From the NCBI RefSeq assembly GCF_007559005.1, contig NZ_CP041763.1, positions 2,140,463 to 2,204,462 of the forward strand: DNA of 64,000 nucleotides, read 5' to 3'. Positions 1 to 10,770 of the stretch are shown here, in pieces; positions within the stretch are counted from its first letter, which is position 1, and each line of letters opens with the position of its first letter. The notes under the pieces were generated by a model that was given only the letters and a program-made list of their open reading frames with translations, had not been told where the DNA came from and did no database searches. Both the position numbers and the translations under genes were made by a program. This DNA comes from Gordonia zhaorongruii. GTDB taxonomy: Bacteria; Actinomycetota; Actinomycetes; Mycobacteriales; Mycobacteriaceae.

Positions 1-611
1 GCGATGCGGTCGGAGACGTCCAGTGCCTCCTGCTGGTCGTGGGTGACGAGGACCGTCGTCACGTTCACCTCGTCGTGCAGCTTGCGCAGCCAGCGCCGCA
101 GGTCTTCGCGAACCTTGGCGTCGAGGGCACCGAACGGCTCGTCGAGCAGCAGGACCTGCGGGTCGACGGCCAGTGCCCGGGCGAGTGCCATGCGCTGGCG
201 CTGACCGCCCGACAGCTGCGCCGGGTAGCGCTTCTGGAAGACGGTGAGCCCGACGATGTCGAGCAGCTCATCCACCTTCCGGTTCACCTCGTCCTTGGAC
301 CGCTTGCGGATCTTGAGGCCGAACGCGATGTTGTCCCGCACCGTCAGATGCTTGAACGCCGCGTAGTGCTGGAACACGAAGCCGATGTCCCGCTTCTGCG
401 GCGACGCCTTCGACACGTCCCTGCCGTTGATCTTCACCGTGCCCGAGTCGAGGGTGTCGAGTCCCGCGATGGCGCGCAGCAGTGTCGACTTTCCCGAACC
501 TGACGGCCCGAGGAGCGAGGTCAGCGACCCTTCCGGGATGTCGATCGACACATCATCGAGGGCCGCGAACTCCCCGTATCGTTTGTTGGCACCGATCACC
601 GAGATGGACAT
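1..611 (-). CDS. cysA: Sulfate ABC transporter ATP-binding protein CysA (3' end outside window)
   Basis: ATPase of the sulfate/thiosulfate importer, energising the CysT/CysW channel at the inner face of the membrane. The first 203 residues are present: Walker [10 protein letters not shown] at about 35-43, signature LSGGQ at about 132-136, Walker B LLLDEP at about 153-158 and the switch histidine in VTHDQQ near 190. ATG start at 611, one base after the cysW stop, so it is the last visible gene of a subI-cysT-cysW-cysA operon. The C-terminal regulatory region lies beyond base 1. Assignment to sulfate rather than another anion rests on the neighbours. Confidence 0.93.
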   Translation of the reverse strand, partial: MSISVIGANKRYGEFAALDDVSIDIPEGSLTSLLGPSGSGKSTLLRAIAGLDTLDSGTVKINGRDVSKASPQKRDIGFVFQHYAAFKHLTVRDNIAFGLKIRKRSKDEVNRKVDELLDIVGLTVFQKRYPAQLSGGQRQRMALARALAVDPQVLLLDEPFGALDAKVREDLRRWLRKLHDEVNVTTVLVTHDQQEALDVSDRI

Positions 612-612
612 G

Positions 613-1497
613 TCAGTTCTTCTCCTCAGTAGCAGAGCCGCTCGTCTTCGAGCCGGCTTCCGCGTCGACGGTGGTCGCACTCGCCTCCGCGACACGCCCC
701 TGGACGCGTCGCTCGACGATGGTCATGACCACCAGCACCACGATCGCGACCATCATCAGCAGGGTCGCGGCCGCGTATGCGCCGTACTCGTTGTAGTCAT
801 CGGTGTAGCGCGAGTGCACCAGCAGGGTGAGCGTCTGCGAAACGCCCGGGAAGTTCGACGACACCATGGTGACGGCGCCGTACTCGCCGAGTGCGCGAGC
901 GATCGTGAGGACCACACCGTAGGTCAGTCCCCAGCGGATCGCCGGAAGTGTGATCCGCCAGAACGTCTGCCAGCCGGTCGCGCCGAGGGTGACGGCGGCC
1001 TCCTCCTGCTCGGTGCCGACTTCCTTGAGCACCGGTTCCACCTCTCGCACCACGAACGGCAGCGTGACGAAGATGGTCGCCAGCACCATGCCGGGCAGCC
1101 CGAAGATGATCTGGAATCCGGTCGATTCAAGACCGCCGAACCACCCGTCGGCACCCCAGAGCGCGATGAGTGCGACGCCGACGACGACCGGCGACACCGC
1201 GAACGGCAGGTCGACCACCGATTGCAGCACTCCCTTGCCCCGGAAGTTGCTGCGCGCCAGCGCGAGCGCCGTGAGGATGCCGAACACCACGTTCAGCGGG
1301 ACGACGATGACCACGATGATCAACGACAGCTGAAGCGCGGAGATCGCAGCGGGCGTGGTGATCCACTCCCAGAACTGCCCGAGGCCGTGCTCGAAGGAGC
1401 GCCAGAAGATCAGGCCGACAGGAACCACCAGCAGCACGGTCAGGTAGACGAGGGCGACGGTGCGCAGACTGATCCGCACCCGATTCGACAGGATCAT
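613..1497 (-). CDS. cysW: Sulfate ABC transporter permease CysW
   Basis: Membrane subunit of the sulfate/thiosulfate importer, 294 residues, with about six hydrophobic segments. The EAA loop that docks on CysA is visible at about 166-186 ([21 protein letters not shown] without the ends). ATG at 1497 overlaps the cysT stop by 4 nt (ATGA); a longer upstream reading in the same frame runs through cysT and is not credible. It pairs with CysT to form the channel. Called CysW rather than CysT because it is the second permease of the operon and lies next to cysA. Confidence 0.92.
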   Translation of the reverse strand: MILSNRVRISLRTVALVYLTVLLVVPVGLIFWRSFEHGLGQFWEWITTPAAISALQLSLIIVVIVVPLNVVFGILTALALARSNFRGKGVLQSVVDLPFAVSPVVVGVALIALWGADGWFGGLESTGFQIIFGLPGMVLATIFVTLPFVVREVEPVLKEVGTEQEEAAVTLGATGWQTFWRITLPAIRWGLTYGVVLTIARALGEYGAVTMVSSNFPGVSQTLTLLVHSRYTDDYNEYGAYAAATLLMMVAIVVLVVMTIVERRVQGRVAEASATTVDAEAGSKTSGSATEEKN

Positions 1498-2309
1498 TCC
1501 GAGCCCTCCCGTCGCGTCTGCACTCGCGAGATCACGCGCAGCACGAACAGTGCGACGAAGGCGATGAGCAGCAGCGCCACGGACACCGCCGCGGCGTCCA
1601 CCGGCTCGTCGATCTCGATCTGCTGCTGGATGTACTGCGAGGCCACCTGGGTCTTTCCGGGGATGTTGCCGCCGATCAGCACGACCGACCCGAACTCGCC
1701 GATCGCCCGGGTGAACGCTAAACCCGCACCGGTCAGGATCGAGGGCAGCAGGGCGGGAAGGATGATCTTCATCCAGATGATCCGGTTGCTCGCGCCCAGC
1801 ACGGCGGCGGCCTCTTCGACGCTCTGGTCGAGCTCCATCAGCACCGGCTGCACCTGCCGTACGACGAACGGAAGCGTCACGAAGGTCAGCGCGATGATCA
1901 CGGCGGGCTGGGTAGCCGACAGATGGATCCCGACGGGACTGTTCGGCCCGTACAGCGACAGCAGCACGAGGCTCGCGACGATGGTCGGCAGCGCGAACGG
2001 GAGGTCGATGATCGCGTTGACGAACCCCTTGCCCGGGAAGTCGTCCCGCACGAGCACCCAGGCGATGATGACGCCGAAGACCACGTTGACGAGCGCCACG
2101 ACGACTGACACGAGAACGGTGATACCGAGGGTGTCGAGTGCGGCGGGAACGGTGATCGCGTCCCAGAACCCGGCCGGACCGTTCTCGAAGGCCTGCGCCG
2201 CGATCGCTGCCAGCGGCAGCAGGACGATGATGCTCAGCCACAGGCCTGCGACACCGACGGTGAGCCCGGTACTCGAGCGCCGCGTACGGCCGCCCGCATC
2301 AGTTGCCAT
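1494..2309 (-). CDS. cysT: Sulfate ABC transporter permease CysT
   Basis: First membrane subunit of the sulfate/thiosulfate importer, 271 residues with about six membrane spans and an EAA loop at about 165-187 (EEAAAVLGASNRIIW). ATG start at 2309, 5 nt after the subI stop; the stop overlaps the cysW start. The N-terminal 13 residues are polar, then the first span begins near residue 17. The length matches the family. Function follows from fold, order and partner genes. Confidence 0.92.
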   Translation of the reverse strand: MATDAGGRTRRSSTGLTVGVAGLWLSIIVLLPLAAIAAQAFENGPAGFWDAITVPAALDTLGITVLVSVVVALVNVVFGVIIAWVLVRDDFPGKGFVNAIIDLPFALPTIVASLVLLSLYGPNSPVGIHLSATQPAVIIALTFVTLPFVVRQVQPVLMELDQSVEEAAAVLGASNRIIWMKIILPALLPSILTGAGLAFTRAIGEFGSVVLIGGNIPGKTQVASQYIQQQIEIDEPVDAAAVSVALLLIAFVALFVLRVISRVQTRREGSE

Positions 2310-2314
2310 CTCGG

Positions 2315-3394
2315 TCAACTGCCCGCCTCCTCGCCGTAGATGGCGGTGATCTCGCCGCCGTCGCCGAACAACTTCTTGTCCGTGGCCTTCCAGCCGCCGA
2401 GATCGTCGATGCTCCACAGGTGCTCGATGACCCCGGGAAACTGACCCGCGGTCTGCGCGGCGACGGTCTTGTCGACCGGCCGGAACCCGGCGTCGGCCCA
2501 CAGCCGCTGTGCTTGCGGGGTGAACAGATACTCGACGAAGCTGCGCGCAGCCGCCTCGTCACCGCCGGTGTTGACCGTCGTCACCGGATTGTCGATGCGA
2601 AACGTCTGGTCGGGCACCACGTAGTCCACCCGCGCCGGCCCGTCGGCGCCTGCGTTGGCCCGCTGGAGCATGATCGCCTCGTTCTCGTAGCTGATCAGGA
2701 CATCGCCCTGCCCCTGCTGGAACGCCGACGTCGCCTCCCGGCCGGACTTCGGGAGGATGTGGACGTGATCGCGCACCAGGTCGCGCACGTAGTCGAGCCC
2801 CGCCTGATCGTTCTTGCCGCCGTGGCTCTTGGCCGCGTACGGGGCGAGCAGATTCCACTTGGCCGACCCGGAACTGCCCGGATTCGGCGTCACCACGTCG
2901 ACCCCAGGCTTGAGCAGGTCGTCCCACGTGCGGATGTTCTTGGGATTACCCTGACGGACCACGAGCGAGACGACCGATCCGAACGGAACCGACTTATTGG
3001 GCGCCTGACTCTCCCAATCCTCGTCGACGACGCCCGCCTTCACCAACCGGGTGACGTCGGGTGCGACGGAGAAGTTGACGATATCGGTCGGCAGGCCGCG
3101 CGCCACCTTCCTCGACTGGTCGCCGGACGCGCCGTACGACTGCGAGAAGCCGATGTCGGAGCCCTCGGAGGTCTTCCGGAACGCCGGGATCACCGTGTCG
3201 AACCCGGCTTTGGGCACGGCGTAGGCCACGAGATTGAGGTGCCGCGAACCCGACGAGATGTCGGTGCCGCCGGGCTCATCGGTGGAGCCGCCACCGCAGG
3301 CGGCCACCGGAGCCACCATGGCCGCGGTTACAGCGAGAGCGCCGAGCATCCGGCGCCGACGCCGCACGCGCCGATAGGTCGATTCCGTGTTCAC
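2315..3394 (-). CDS. subI: Sulfate-binding lipoprotein of the ABC transporter
   Basis: Extracellular solute-binding protein that delivers sulfate to CysT/CysW, 359 residues. GTG start at 3394. A twin-basic, arginine-rich N-terminus, a hydrophobic stretch (about 17-29) and a lipobox VAAC with Cys33 predict lipid anchoring outside the membrane. The mature part has the sulfate-binding-protein pattern (SRHLNLVAYAVPKAGF near the start and TPNPGSSGSAKWNLLAPYA in the middle). It is the first gene of the operon. The 272 bases upstream to 3667 hold no gene I can support and no SAM-type riboswitch I recognise. Confidence 0.92.
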   Translation of the reverse strand: MNTESTYRRVRRRRRMLGALAVTAAMVAPVAACGGGSTDEPGGTDISSGSRHLNLVAYAVPKAGFDTVIPAFRKTSEGSDIGFSQSYGASGDQSRKVARGLPTDIVNFSVAPDVTRLVKAGVVDEDWESQAPNKSVPFGSVVSLVVRQGNPKNIRTWDDLLKPGVDVVTPNPGSSGSAKWNLLAPYAAKSHGGKNDQAGLDYVRDLVRDHVHILPKSGREATSAFQQGQGDVLISYENEAIMLQRANAGADGPARVDYVVPDQTFRIDNPVTTVNTGGDEAAARSFVEYLFTPQAQRLWADAGFRPVDKTVAAQTAGQFPGVIEHLWSIDDLGGWKATDKKLFGDGGEITAIYGEEAGS

Positions 3395-3666
3395 CCGATG
3401 ACGCTAGCAACGCGGGCGGGACCCGCTCAACGTCACGAATCACGCTGGGCCGAACCCGGTGGCCTGCGTCGACTCCTGTGATAGCACCGCTGGCGGCCCT
3501 CACGAGTCGCCGAACTGCTGCATTCCCGCACGCACATGCCCCGCTGAGGCGAACGCATGATTCGAGCGCGGGGCGATCAGACGATGAACGGCGGCCCGCC
3601 GCCGCTTTACGTTCACCGTGATTCAAACCGCCAGGACCCCAGGGGAACCTTCTGGGAAGCGGCAGG

Positions 3667-3744
3667 TCAGCGCATGATGAACCAGGCGATGATGACGAGA
3701 ATGATGAGCGCGACCAACGCCATGGTCACCTTTGAGCGGAACAT
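3667..3744 (-). CDS. 25-residue single-span membrane microprotein (hypothetical)
   Basis: A 25-codon frame, starting MFRSKVTMALVA and ending AWFIMR. It has a basic N-terminus (Arg3, Lys5), about 15 uninterrupted hydrophobic residues and a terminal Arg, the layout of a single membrane helix. Its ATG follows the stop codon of the 66-residue gene directly, with no spacer, which suggests translational coupling. No function is recognised. It could be chance, but the hydrophobic composition, the tight junction and the clean stop make a real gene plausible. Confidence 0.45.
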   Translation of the reverse strand: MFRSKVTMALVALIILVIIAWFIMR

Positions 3745-3945
3745 CTATATACCCAATCCGTGATCGTCACCGGCGTCGCGCCGGTGCATCACCGAGAAAA
3801 TCTTGCCGACCAGGAAATTGACCCCGATGGCGATGAGCGTGGCGAGCGGGATCACGATGAGCAGAGTGACCAGCAGCTGCGGCACGAAAGGAAGACCGGT
3901 GAGCCACTCCTCCACCGAGTCCCACCACAACAGCACACCGTTCAT
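3745..3945 (-). CDS. 66-residue membrane protein (hypothetical)
   Basis: Small protein with an amphipathic N-terminal part (MNGVLLWWDSVEEWLTGL) and one strong membrane segment at about 23-46 (LLVTLLIVIPLATLIAIGVNF), followed by a short basic and acidic tail. It lies 36 nt downstream of the M3 peptidase gene and directly abuts the 25-residue frame, so the three are probably cotranscribed. No family is recognised. Small membrane proteins of this size can be regulators of larger membrane complexes, but nothing here says which. Confidence 0.6.
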   Translation of the reverse strand: MNGVLLWWDSVEEWLTGLPFVPQLLVTLLIVIPLATLIAIGVNFLVGKIFSVMHRRDAGDDHGLGI

Positions 3946-3981
3946 GCGCTCAGCACCCCGTTTCCTCGCTGATCGCCCACT

Positions 3982-6051
3982 TTACGCGCCCGTCGTAGCG
4001 AGTCCGAGACGCGTCAGAAGCGGCTCGATCCGTGCTCGGTGCCCGAGCATCCTCGCGTGCGCGTCCACCTGGTCGACGCTGTCGCCGACCGACAGGACGC
4101 TGTCGACGAACTGCCGCCCCAGGTCGCGGTCGAGACCGCCGCCCGCGAGGAACCACTGCTCGGTCTCGGCGTCGAGGACCTCGGACCAGATGTACGAGTA
4201 GTACGCCGACGAATAACCTCCGCCGAACACATGATTGAAGTAAGTGGTCCGGTAGCGAGGCGGGATCAGCGAAGAGGCGAGGCCGGCCTCACTCAGTGCC
4301 TTCTCCTCGAACGCGAGGATGTCGGTCGGGACCTCCTCCGGGTCCAGGCGATGCCATGCGAGGTCGAGGGCGGCGGCAGCCAGGTACTCGACGGTCGAGT
4401 GGGCCGTGTCGGTGTCGGTCGCGGCGCGCACGGCGTCGACGAGGGCAGCCGGCGCCGGGTCGCCGGTCCGGTGATGGGTGGCGTAGCCGGCGACCACCTC
4501 GGGATGCAGCGCCCACATCTCGTTCACCTGCGACGGGAACTCGACGAAGTCCCGTGGCACCGAGGTGCCCGATTGCGACGGGTAGTCGACGTCCGACAGC
4601 AGTCCGTGCAGCGCATGCCCGAACTCGTGGAAGATCGTCATCAACTGGTCGATCGTCAGCAGACAAGCCTCACCCGGTTCGGGCTTGGTCAGGTTCGCCA
4701 CATTGACGATGATCGGCGCGGCGTCCAGCGCACGAGACTGGTCGACGATGTTGTTCATCCACGCTCCGCCTCGCTTGGACGGCCTTGCGTAGAAGTCGCC
4801 GAGGAACAGGCCGATCCCGCGATCACCGGAGAACACCTCCCAGATGCGCACGTCCGGGTGGTAGCCGACCAGGTCGGTCCGTTCGGTGAACGACAGTCCG
4901 TACAGGGTGTTCGCGGCCGCGAACACGCCGTCGGCAAGCACCGATTCGAGTTCGCAGTAGCTCTCGAACTCGTTGATGTCGGGGATGTGGGCGGAACTTT
5001 CGGCCGCGCCCGATCGCTGGTCCGCCGCCAGTGCGAACGTCACGTCCCACGGCTGGAGTTCGGTTCCGGCATGCGCGGCGAGGCGCTCGATCTCACTGCG
5101 CCCCACGGCCATCGCAGACGCGCCCAGTTCGGCGAGCAGATCGGCGGCGGCCTGCGGATCGGGTGCGGTCTCCTCATCGATCACGTACGCGGCGTGGTCG
5201 GCGTACCCGAGCAGCCGGGCACGCCGGGCGCGCAGTTCGACGATCTCCCGGATCATCTCGCGGGTGTCGTGCTCTCCCCCGCGCGCGCACCGGTTCATCG
5301 ACGCTTCGAACACGCGGCGTCGCACGTCGGATCGGGTCAGTTTCGCGACACTCGCCTGACTCGTCGGCAGTTCCAGGGTGATCAGGTAGCCGTCCGTGTG
5401 CCCCTGCGTCTGTGCCGCGCGACTCGCGGCCGCGATCTCACCGGCCGAGAGCCCGTCGAGCTCTTCGATGTCGGCGGCGAACACCGCCGAGGCGTTCGTC
5501 TCGTCGAGCAGGTGCTGCCCGAATTCGGTCGTGAGGGTCGCCAGCCTGCCCGACCATTCGCGCATGAGCGCCTGACCGTCGTCGTCGAGTGCCGCTCCGG
5601 CGCGCACGGCATCGCGGTAGCGCTGCTCGGTGAGGCGAAGCTGCGCCTGCGAGAGTCCCAGCGCATCACGCTGCTCGTAGACGCTGCGGATTCGGGCGAA
5701 CAGGTCGGCGTTCATCGCGATCGCGTTGCCGTGCTCGGTGAGACGCACCGCGAGCCGCTGAGCGATCTCGGCACGCCTCGGATTGCTGTCCGGGCCCTCG
5801 ACGTTGAAGAAGATGCCGTTGGCGCGGGCGAGCGAGCGGCCCGCGAGTTCGAGCGCTTCGACGGTGTTCCCGAACGTGGCGGGCTCCGGGTCGGAGGCGA
5901 TCGCGTCCACCTCGGCGAGATGCTCGGCGAAGGCCGCGTCGTATGCCGGGAGGTAGTGATCGTCGGTCAGCGAGGCGAAGTCCGGCAGCCCGTACGGAAG
6001 GCCGGACGGGGTGAGCACCGGATTGCCGGACGGAGCGACTGCGTCGGCCAT
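3982..6051 (-). CDS. M3-family zinc metallopeptidase (peptidyl-dipeptidase Dcp-like)
   Basis: Cytoplasmic oligopeptidase of 689 residues that would trim peptides released by larger proteases. The zinc site HEFGH is at 475-479 within TIFHEFGHALHGLLSD, with the likely third ligand Glu504 in DFVEFPSQVNEMW; both are hallmarks of thimet-type M3 peptidases. No signal peptide. ATG at 6051 lies 3 nt after the lepA stop, so it is translated in the same run as lepA. Length is typical of bacterial Dcp/OpdA. Dipeptidyl-carboxypeptidase versus oligopeptidase A specificity cannot be decided from sequence alone. Confidence 0.9.
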   Translation of the reverse strand: MADAVAPSGNPVLTPSGLPYGLPDFASLTDDHYLPAYDAAFAEHLAEVDAIASDPEPATFGNTVEALELAGRSLARANGIFFNVEGPDSNPRRAEIAQRLAVRLTEHGNAIAMNADLFARIRSVYEQRDALGLSQAQLRLTEQRYRDAVRAGAALDDDGQALMREWSGRLATLTTEFGQHLLDETNASAVFAADIEELDGLSAGEIAAASRAAQTQGHTDGYLITLELPTSQASVAKLTRSDVRRRVFEASMNRCARGGEHDTREMIREIVELRARRARLLGYADHAAYVIDEETAPDPQAAADLLAELGASAMAVGRSEIERLAAHAGTELQPWDVTFALAADQRSGAAESSAHIPDINEFESYCELESVLADGVFAAANTLYGLSFTERTDLVGYHPDVRIWEVFSGDRGIGLFLGDFYARPSKRGGAWMNNIVDQSRALDAAPIIVNVANLTKPEPGEACLLTIDQLMTIFHEFGHALHGLLSDVDYPSQSGTSVPRDFVEFPSQVNEMWALHPEVVAGYATHHRTGDPAPAALVDAVRAATDTDTAHSTVEYLAAAALDLAWHRLDPEEVPTDILAFEEKALSEAGLASSLIPPRYRTTYFNHVFGGGYSSAYYSYIWSEVLDAETEQWFLAGGGLDRDLGRQFVDSVLSVGDSVDQVDAHARMLGHRARIEPLLTRLGLATTGA

Positions 6052-6054
6052 CGG

Positions 6055-7908
<1,854 letters not shown>

Positions 7909-8006
7909 TCCTTGGCGGGCGGGGCCGGGTCGCCCCGGCGCAGATCACCCTCCAGTTTCGCACGACGATGCCGCAGGGAACGATTCGTCGAGTTCCACCG
8001 GCTCGA

Positions 8007-8411
8007 TCAGCTCCAGCCGAACCGCTCTCGCAGGTCCGCTGCCACCGCGTCGAATGATTCGCGGCTGCAGATCGCACCCTCCCTCCGGATGCCGTGCTCT
8101 TCGACGCGGAGCACACGGTCCAGGCGCACGAAACTCTCCCGATTCTCGCGGTCCCAACTGCCGGAACCGATGGAACGCCAGTCGACATCACCGCGGTGAT
8201 AGTCCTTGCTCGACAGCATCAGACCGAGCAGGTGCCGATCGCCTTCCCGGCCCACCACCAGCACCGGCCGGTCCTTGCCCTGTGTCGCGTCTTCCTCGAA
8301 GGGCACCCAGGTCCACACGATCTCGCCGGGGTCGGCGGCACCGTCCAGGTCGGGCGCGTACACGATCCGCCGTGCGTAGTCACCGCTCGGATGTCCGGGC
8401 GCCCCGCTCAT
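8007..8411 (-). CDS. PemK/MazF-like protein, no antitoxin partner
   Basis: Protein of 134 residues resembling the PemK/MazF fold: an early GEIVWTWVPFEED strand, then KDRPVLVVGREGDRHLLGLMLSSK, the pattern of the toxin core, and a C-terminal VRLDRVLRVEEHGI strand. The start codon overlaps the hydrolase stop by 4 nt (ATGA), and lepA follows. A MazF toxin would normally have a small antitoxin gene beside it; none is present, and mycobacteria keep a similar gene near lepA (from memory). A housekeeping role, perhaps nucleic-acid binding, is as likely as toxin activity. Confidence 0.75.
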   Translation of the reverse strand: MSGAPGHPSGDYARRIVYAPDLDGAADPGEIVWTWVPFEEDATQGKDRPVLVVGREGDRHLLGLMLSSKDYHRGDVDWRSIGSGSWDRENRESFVRLDRVLRVEEHGIRREGAICSRESFDAVAADLRERFGWS

Positions 8412-9073
8412 CGGCTTCGTCCGAAGTCGTCGGCCCGCGGCAGCAACCAGTCGTCCACGGCGCCCGCGGTCGCGTCTCCGACACCGCTGCGCGCCGGTTT
8501 CAGGCTGTGGTCGGCTTTGTCGATCTCCAGCAGTCGCACCGGCCCGCCGAACAGCGTGATCGCCTCGGCGAACTCCGCCGACGATCCGAATGCGTCGCTG
8601 CGTCCGTGCACGATCAGGGTCGGGGCCACGATGTCCGGCAGATGCTCGGTCCGCGCCTTCTCGGGCTTGCCCGGCGGGTGCAGCGGGTACGACGTGAGGA
8701 GCAACCCGTCAGTGAGCCCGGGATCCTCGGCGCAGGCCATCGATGCCTGCCTGCCTCCGTACGATTGGCCGCCGATGATCAGCGGTCCGTCCGCGGCGTA
8801 GCGGCGCAGTGCCTCGACCGCCGCCCGGATCCCGTCGCGATCGGCGCCCGCACGCGACGGGGAAGGCGGCCCCTTCGGCCTCTGCTGCCGGTACGGAAGA
8901 TCGATGCGGGCGACGGCCACGCCGACGCCGACGAGCGCGTCGCCGACCGCGGCCAGCAGCACCGAGGTCCGGTCACTGCCCGCCCCGTGGGCGAGAATGA
9001 CGAGGCCTCGCGAATCCGCGGGGACCACGACATCTGCGGCAACGCCGCCGGAGTCGACGGTGAACTCGCTCAC
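8408..9073 (-). CDS. Alpha/beta hydrolase of the dienelactone-hydrolase/KANL3-Tex30 type
   Basis: Cytoplasmic hydrolase of 221 residues. Nucleophile elbow GQSYGG at 102-107 (Ser104), oxyanion strand LVILAHGAGSDR near 24-35, acid in HGRSDAFG and histidine in IDKADHSL complete a plausible catalytic triad. GTG start at 9073 overlaps the sulfotransferase stop (GTGA), and its own stop overlaps the PemK-like gene, so the three are tightly coupled. A longer in-frame upstream reading overlaps the sulfotransferase gene and was rejected. Substrate unknown. Confidence 0.82.
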   Translation of the reverse strand: MSEFTVDSGGVAADVVVPADSRGLVILAHGAGSDRTSVLLAAVGDALVGVGVAVARIDLPYRQQRPKGPPSPSRAGADRDGIRAAVEALRRYAADGPLIIGGQSYGGRQASMACAEDPGLTDGLLLTSYPLHPPGKPEKARTEHLPDIVAPTLIVHGRSDAFGSSAEFAEAITLFGGPVRLLEIDKADHSLKPARSGVGDATAGAVDDWLLPRADDFGRSR

Positions 9074-10176
9074 CGGCGACTCAGCGCTGCCTTCTTGCGG
9101 CGGGCGGCCCGCACCACGTTGCCGACGCGAGTGCGCACCGCGATCCTGTTCTTCGGCACTTCGGTCGCCTTGACCCACTGCGCGAGCGCGTCGAGCGCGG
9201 CGTCGAACGCCTCCTGCGACGTCACCTCGGCGTAGGCGCCGTCGTTCTCGGTGCTGACCCTGAGGTCGTCGACCGAACCGACCACCCGATAACCGCCCGC
9301 GGTGATCGCCTCGATCATCTCGTCCGACCGCTGCGCCGCCCACTCGCGTTGCCGCGGGTCGAGCCCGATCGACCGCCCACCGTCGACCTGCGACATCACC
9401 TCGTTGATCAGCGTGTGCTTCACGAATCGCTGGTAGCGATACCACTGCACGTCCTCGGGCTGCAGCCGCGTGTTGAGCAATCTGAGGAACTCGGTCTGCG
9501 TCGCCGAGAGCGACGTGTTGTCGTTGACCGGCGGCGCTGGCAGGACGGCCGGGTCCACCTCGAGGACCCGGAGGAACCGCTCCCACAGACCGTCCCCCGG
9601 CTCGGCCGTCCCCCTCGCCGGGACGGTCACCACGTGGACGCGGTCACGGCCGACGATGCTCGCCCAGTCCGCGAGGGTCCGCTCGTAGTCCTGGAACTCC
9701 CAGAACGGCTCCTCACCGGGACCGTCCGGCCCCCCGGCGATGGACTCTACGAACTCCTCGAGAGTCGCACGACGCTGATTCTTGACGTTCTCCTGCCAGA
9801 CCGACGGCACCTGCCGGCCGAGGTCGCGCACGGTGAGCACTGCGTGAACCTCGTCGGCGAACGACAGGTCGTCGACGAGCTTGCGGATGTGCTCCGGGCC
9901 GGCGTTCGCGAACAGTTCGTGCGACACCAGTGACCGCTCCGGCCACGCCTTCATCTGGGCCACCATCGCGGGCCACTTGTCCGCGTGCTCCGGCGCGGCC
10001 CAGTCGAGGTACCGGTCCGGCTGAAGATGCGCCGCAGCGTGGAAATGATCGTCCATCGCGATGCCCGGGTACAGCAGACCGGCAGACATCGCGTGGTTCC
10101 GATTCCGCCACAATCTGCCTTGCAGGTGAGTGGTACCGGTCTTGGGCAGGCCTACGTGGACGTAAACGATAGACAT
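9070..10176 (-). CDS. Sulfotransferase-like P-loop protein
   Basis: Protein of 368 residues. The N-terminal VHVGLPKTGTTHLQ (GLPKTGTT at 9-16) is the PAPS 5'-phosphosulfate loop of sulfotransferases, and AVLTVRDLGRQVPSVWQE is the second conserved block that holds the 3'-phosphate-binding Arg. The C-terminus ends in a basic cluster (RAARRKKAALSRR). ATG at 10176 was chosen because it places the P-loop at the usual distance; an upstream ATG adds 8 residues. First gene of the run that leads to lepA. Acceptor unknown; sulfated glycolipids or trehalose are possibilities in this group. Confidence 0.78.
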   Translation of the reverse strand: MSIVYVHVGLPKTGTTHLQGRLWRNRNHAMSAGLLYPGIAMDDHFHAAAHLQPDRYLDWAAPEHADKWPAMVAQMKAWPERSLVSHELFANAGPEHIRKLVDDLSFADEVHAVLTVRDLGRQVPSVWQENVKNQRRATLEEFVESIAGGPDGPGEEPFWEFQDYERTLADWASIVGRDRVHVVTVPARGTAEPGDGLWERFLRVLEVDPAVLPAPPVNDNTSLSATQTEFLRLLNTRLQPEDVQWYRYQRFVKHTLINEVMSQVDGGRSIGLDPRQREWAAQRSDEMIEAITAGGYRVVGSVDDLRVSTENDGAYAEVTSQEAFDAALDALAQWVKATEVPKNRIAVRTRVGNVVRAARRKKAALSRR

Positions 10177-10375
10177 GCCCCCAGCGTAGGGGCCGCGCAC
10201 CCGGGCCCGCCGTCGAGGTGAACCTGCGCGTCACCGTGATTTGGGTGGAAACTGGGGCGCTGGTATCGTTGACCGCTGTTGCAAGTGACGCCGACCTGTG
10301 CGGTCGCGGATCGCTGCCCAAGACCAGAATCAACGGCCCTCAACGGGCTGGAAGAAACAACACGAAGGAACTCGC

Positions 10376-10636
10376 GTGGCAAACATCAAGTCGCAGATCA
10401 AGCGGAACAAGACCAACGAAGAGGCTCGTCAGCGCAACCAGGCGGTCAAGTCGGCTCTGCGTACCGCGATCCGCCGCTTCCGCTCCACCGTTGACGCGGG
10501 CGACAAGGACAAGGCCGGCGAGCTCCTCCTCACCACGAGCAAGCAGCTCGACAAGGCCGCCTCGAAGGGCGTCATCCACAAGAACCAGGCCGCCAACAAG
10601 AAGTCGGCCATGGCTCTCGCGGTCAACAAGCTCTGA
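10376..10636 (+). CDS. rpsT: 30S ribosomal protein S20
   Basis: Primary 16S rRNA-binding protein of 86 residues, rich in Lys/Arg/Ala ([20 protein letters not shown] at the start, [18 protein letters not shown] at the end). GTG start at 10376 preceded by GAAGGA about 7 nt upstream. It is transcribed away from the sulfotransferase operon; the 199-bp intergenic region must carry both promoters. A strong hairpin follows at 10684-10739. Length and sequence match actinobacterial S20. Confidence 0.97.
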   Translation: MANIKSQIKRNKTNEEARQRNQAVKSALRTAIRRFRSTVDAGDKDKAGELLLTTSKQLDKAASKGVIHKNQAANKKSAMALAVNKL

Positions 10637-10683
10637 CGAGACGCGGACCACGGTCCGCCGCGGGTCCGTCCCGCACGAACTTC

Positions 10684-10739
10684 ATACGCGAAACCACCCC
10701 GATGGCGTTCCACGCGGCCATCGGGGTGGTTTCGCGTAT
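10684..10739. terminator. Bidirectional terminator between rpsT and holA
   Basis: Perfect 23-bp inverted repeat (10684-10706 and 10717-10739) with a 10-nt loop. It lies between two converging genes and is flanked by A/T-rich ends, so it can stop transcription from both sides. Confidence 0.85.
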
Positions 10740-10770
10740 ACGGCGGGGAGGACCGAGCTGTCCTCTGCAA

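Noticed and set aside
385..2349. 654-codon frame on the plus strand
   Set aside because: Antisense to cysA, cysW and cysT; repetitive Arg/Asp/His composition typical of the reverse of high-GC genes.
3395..3666. SAM-type riboswitch before the sulfate operon
   Set aside because: No conserved SAM-I/II/IV core could be matched by eye.
8007..8411. Toxin-antitoxin locus
   Set aside because: No antitoxin gene; the neighbours are enzymes overlapping by 4 nt.
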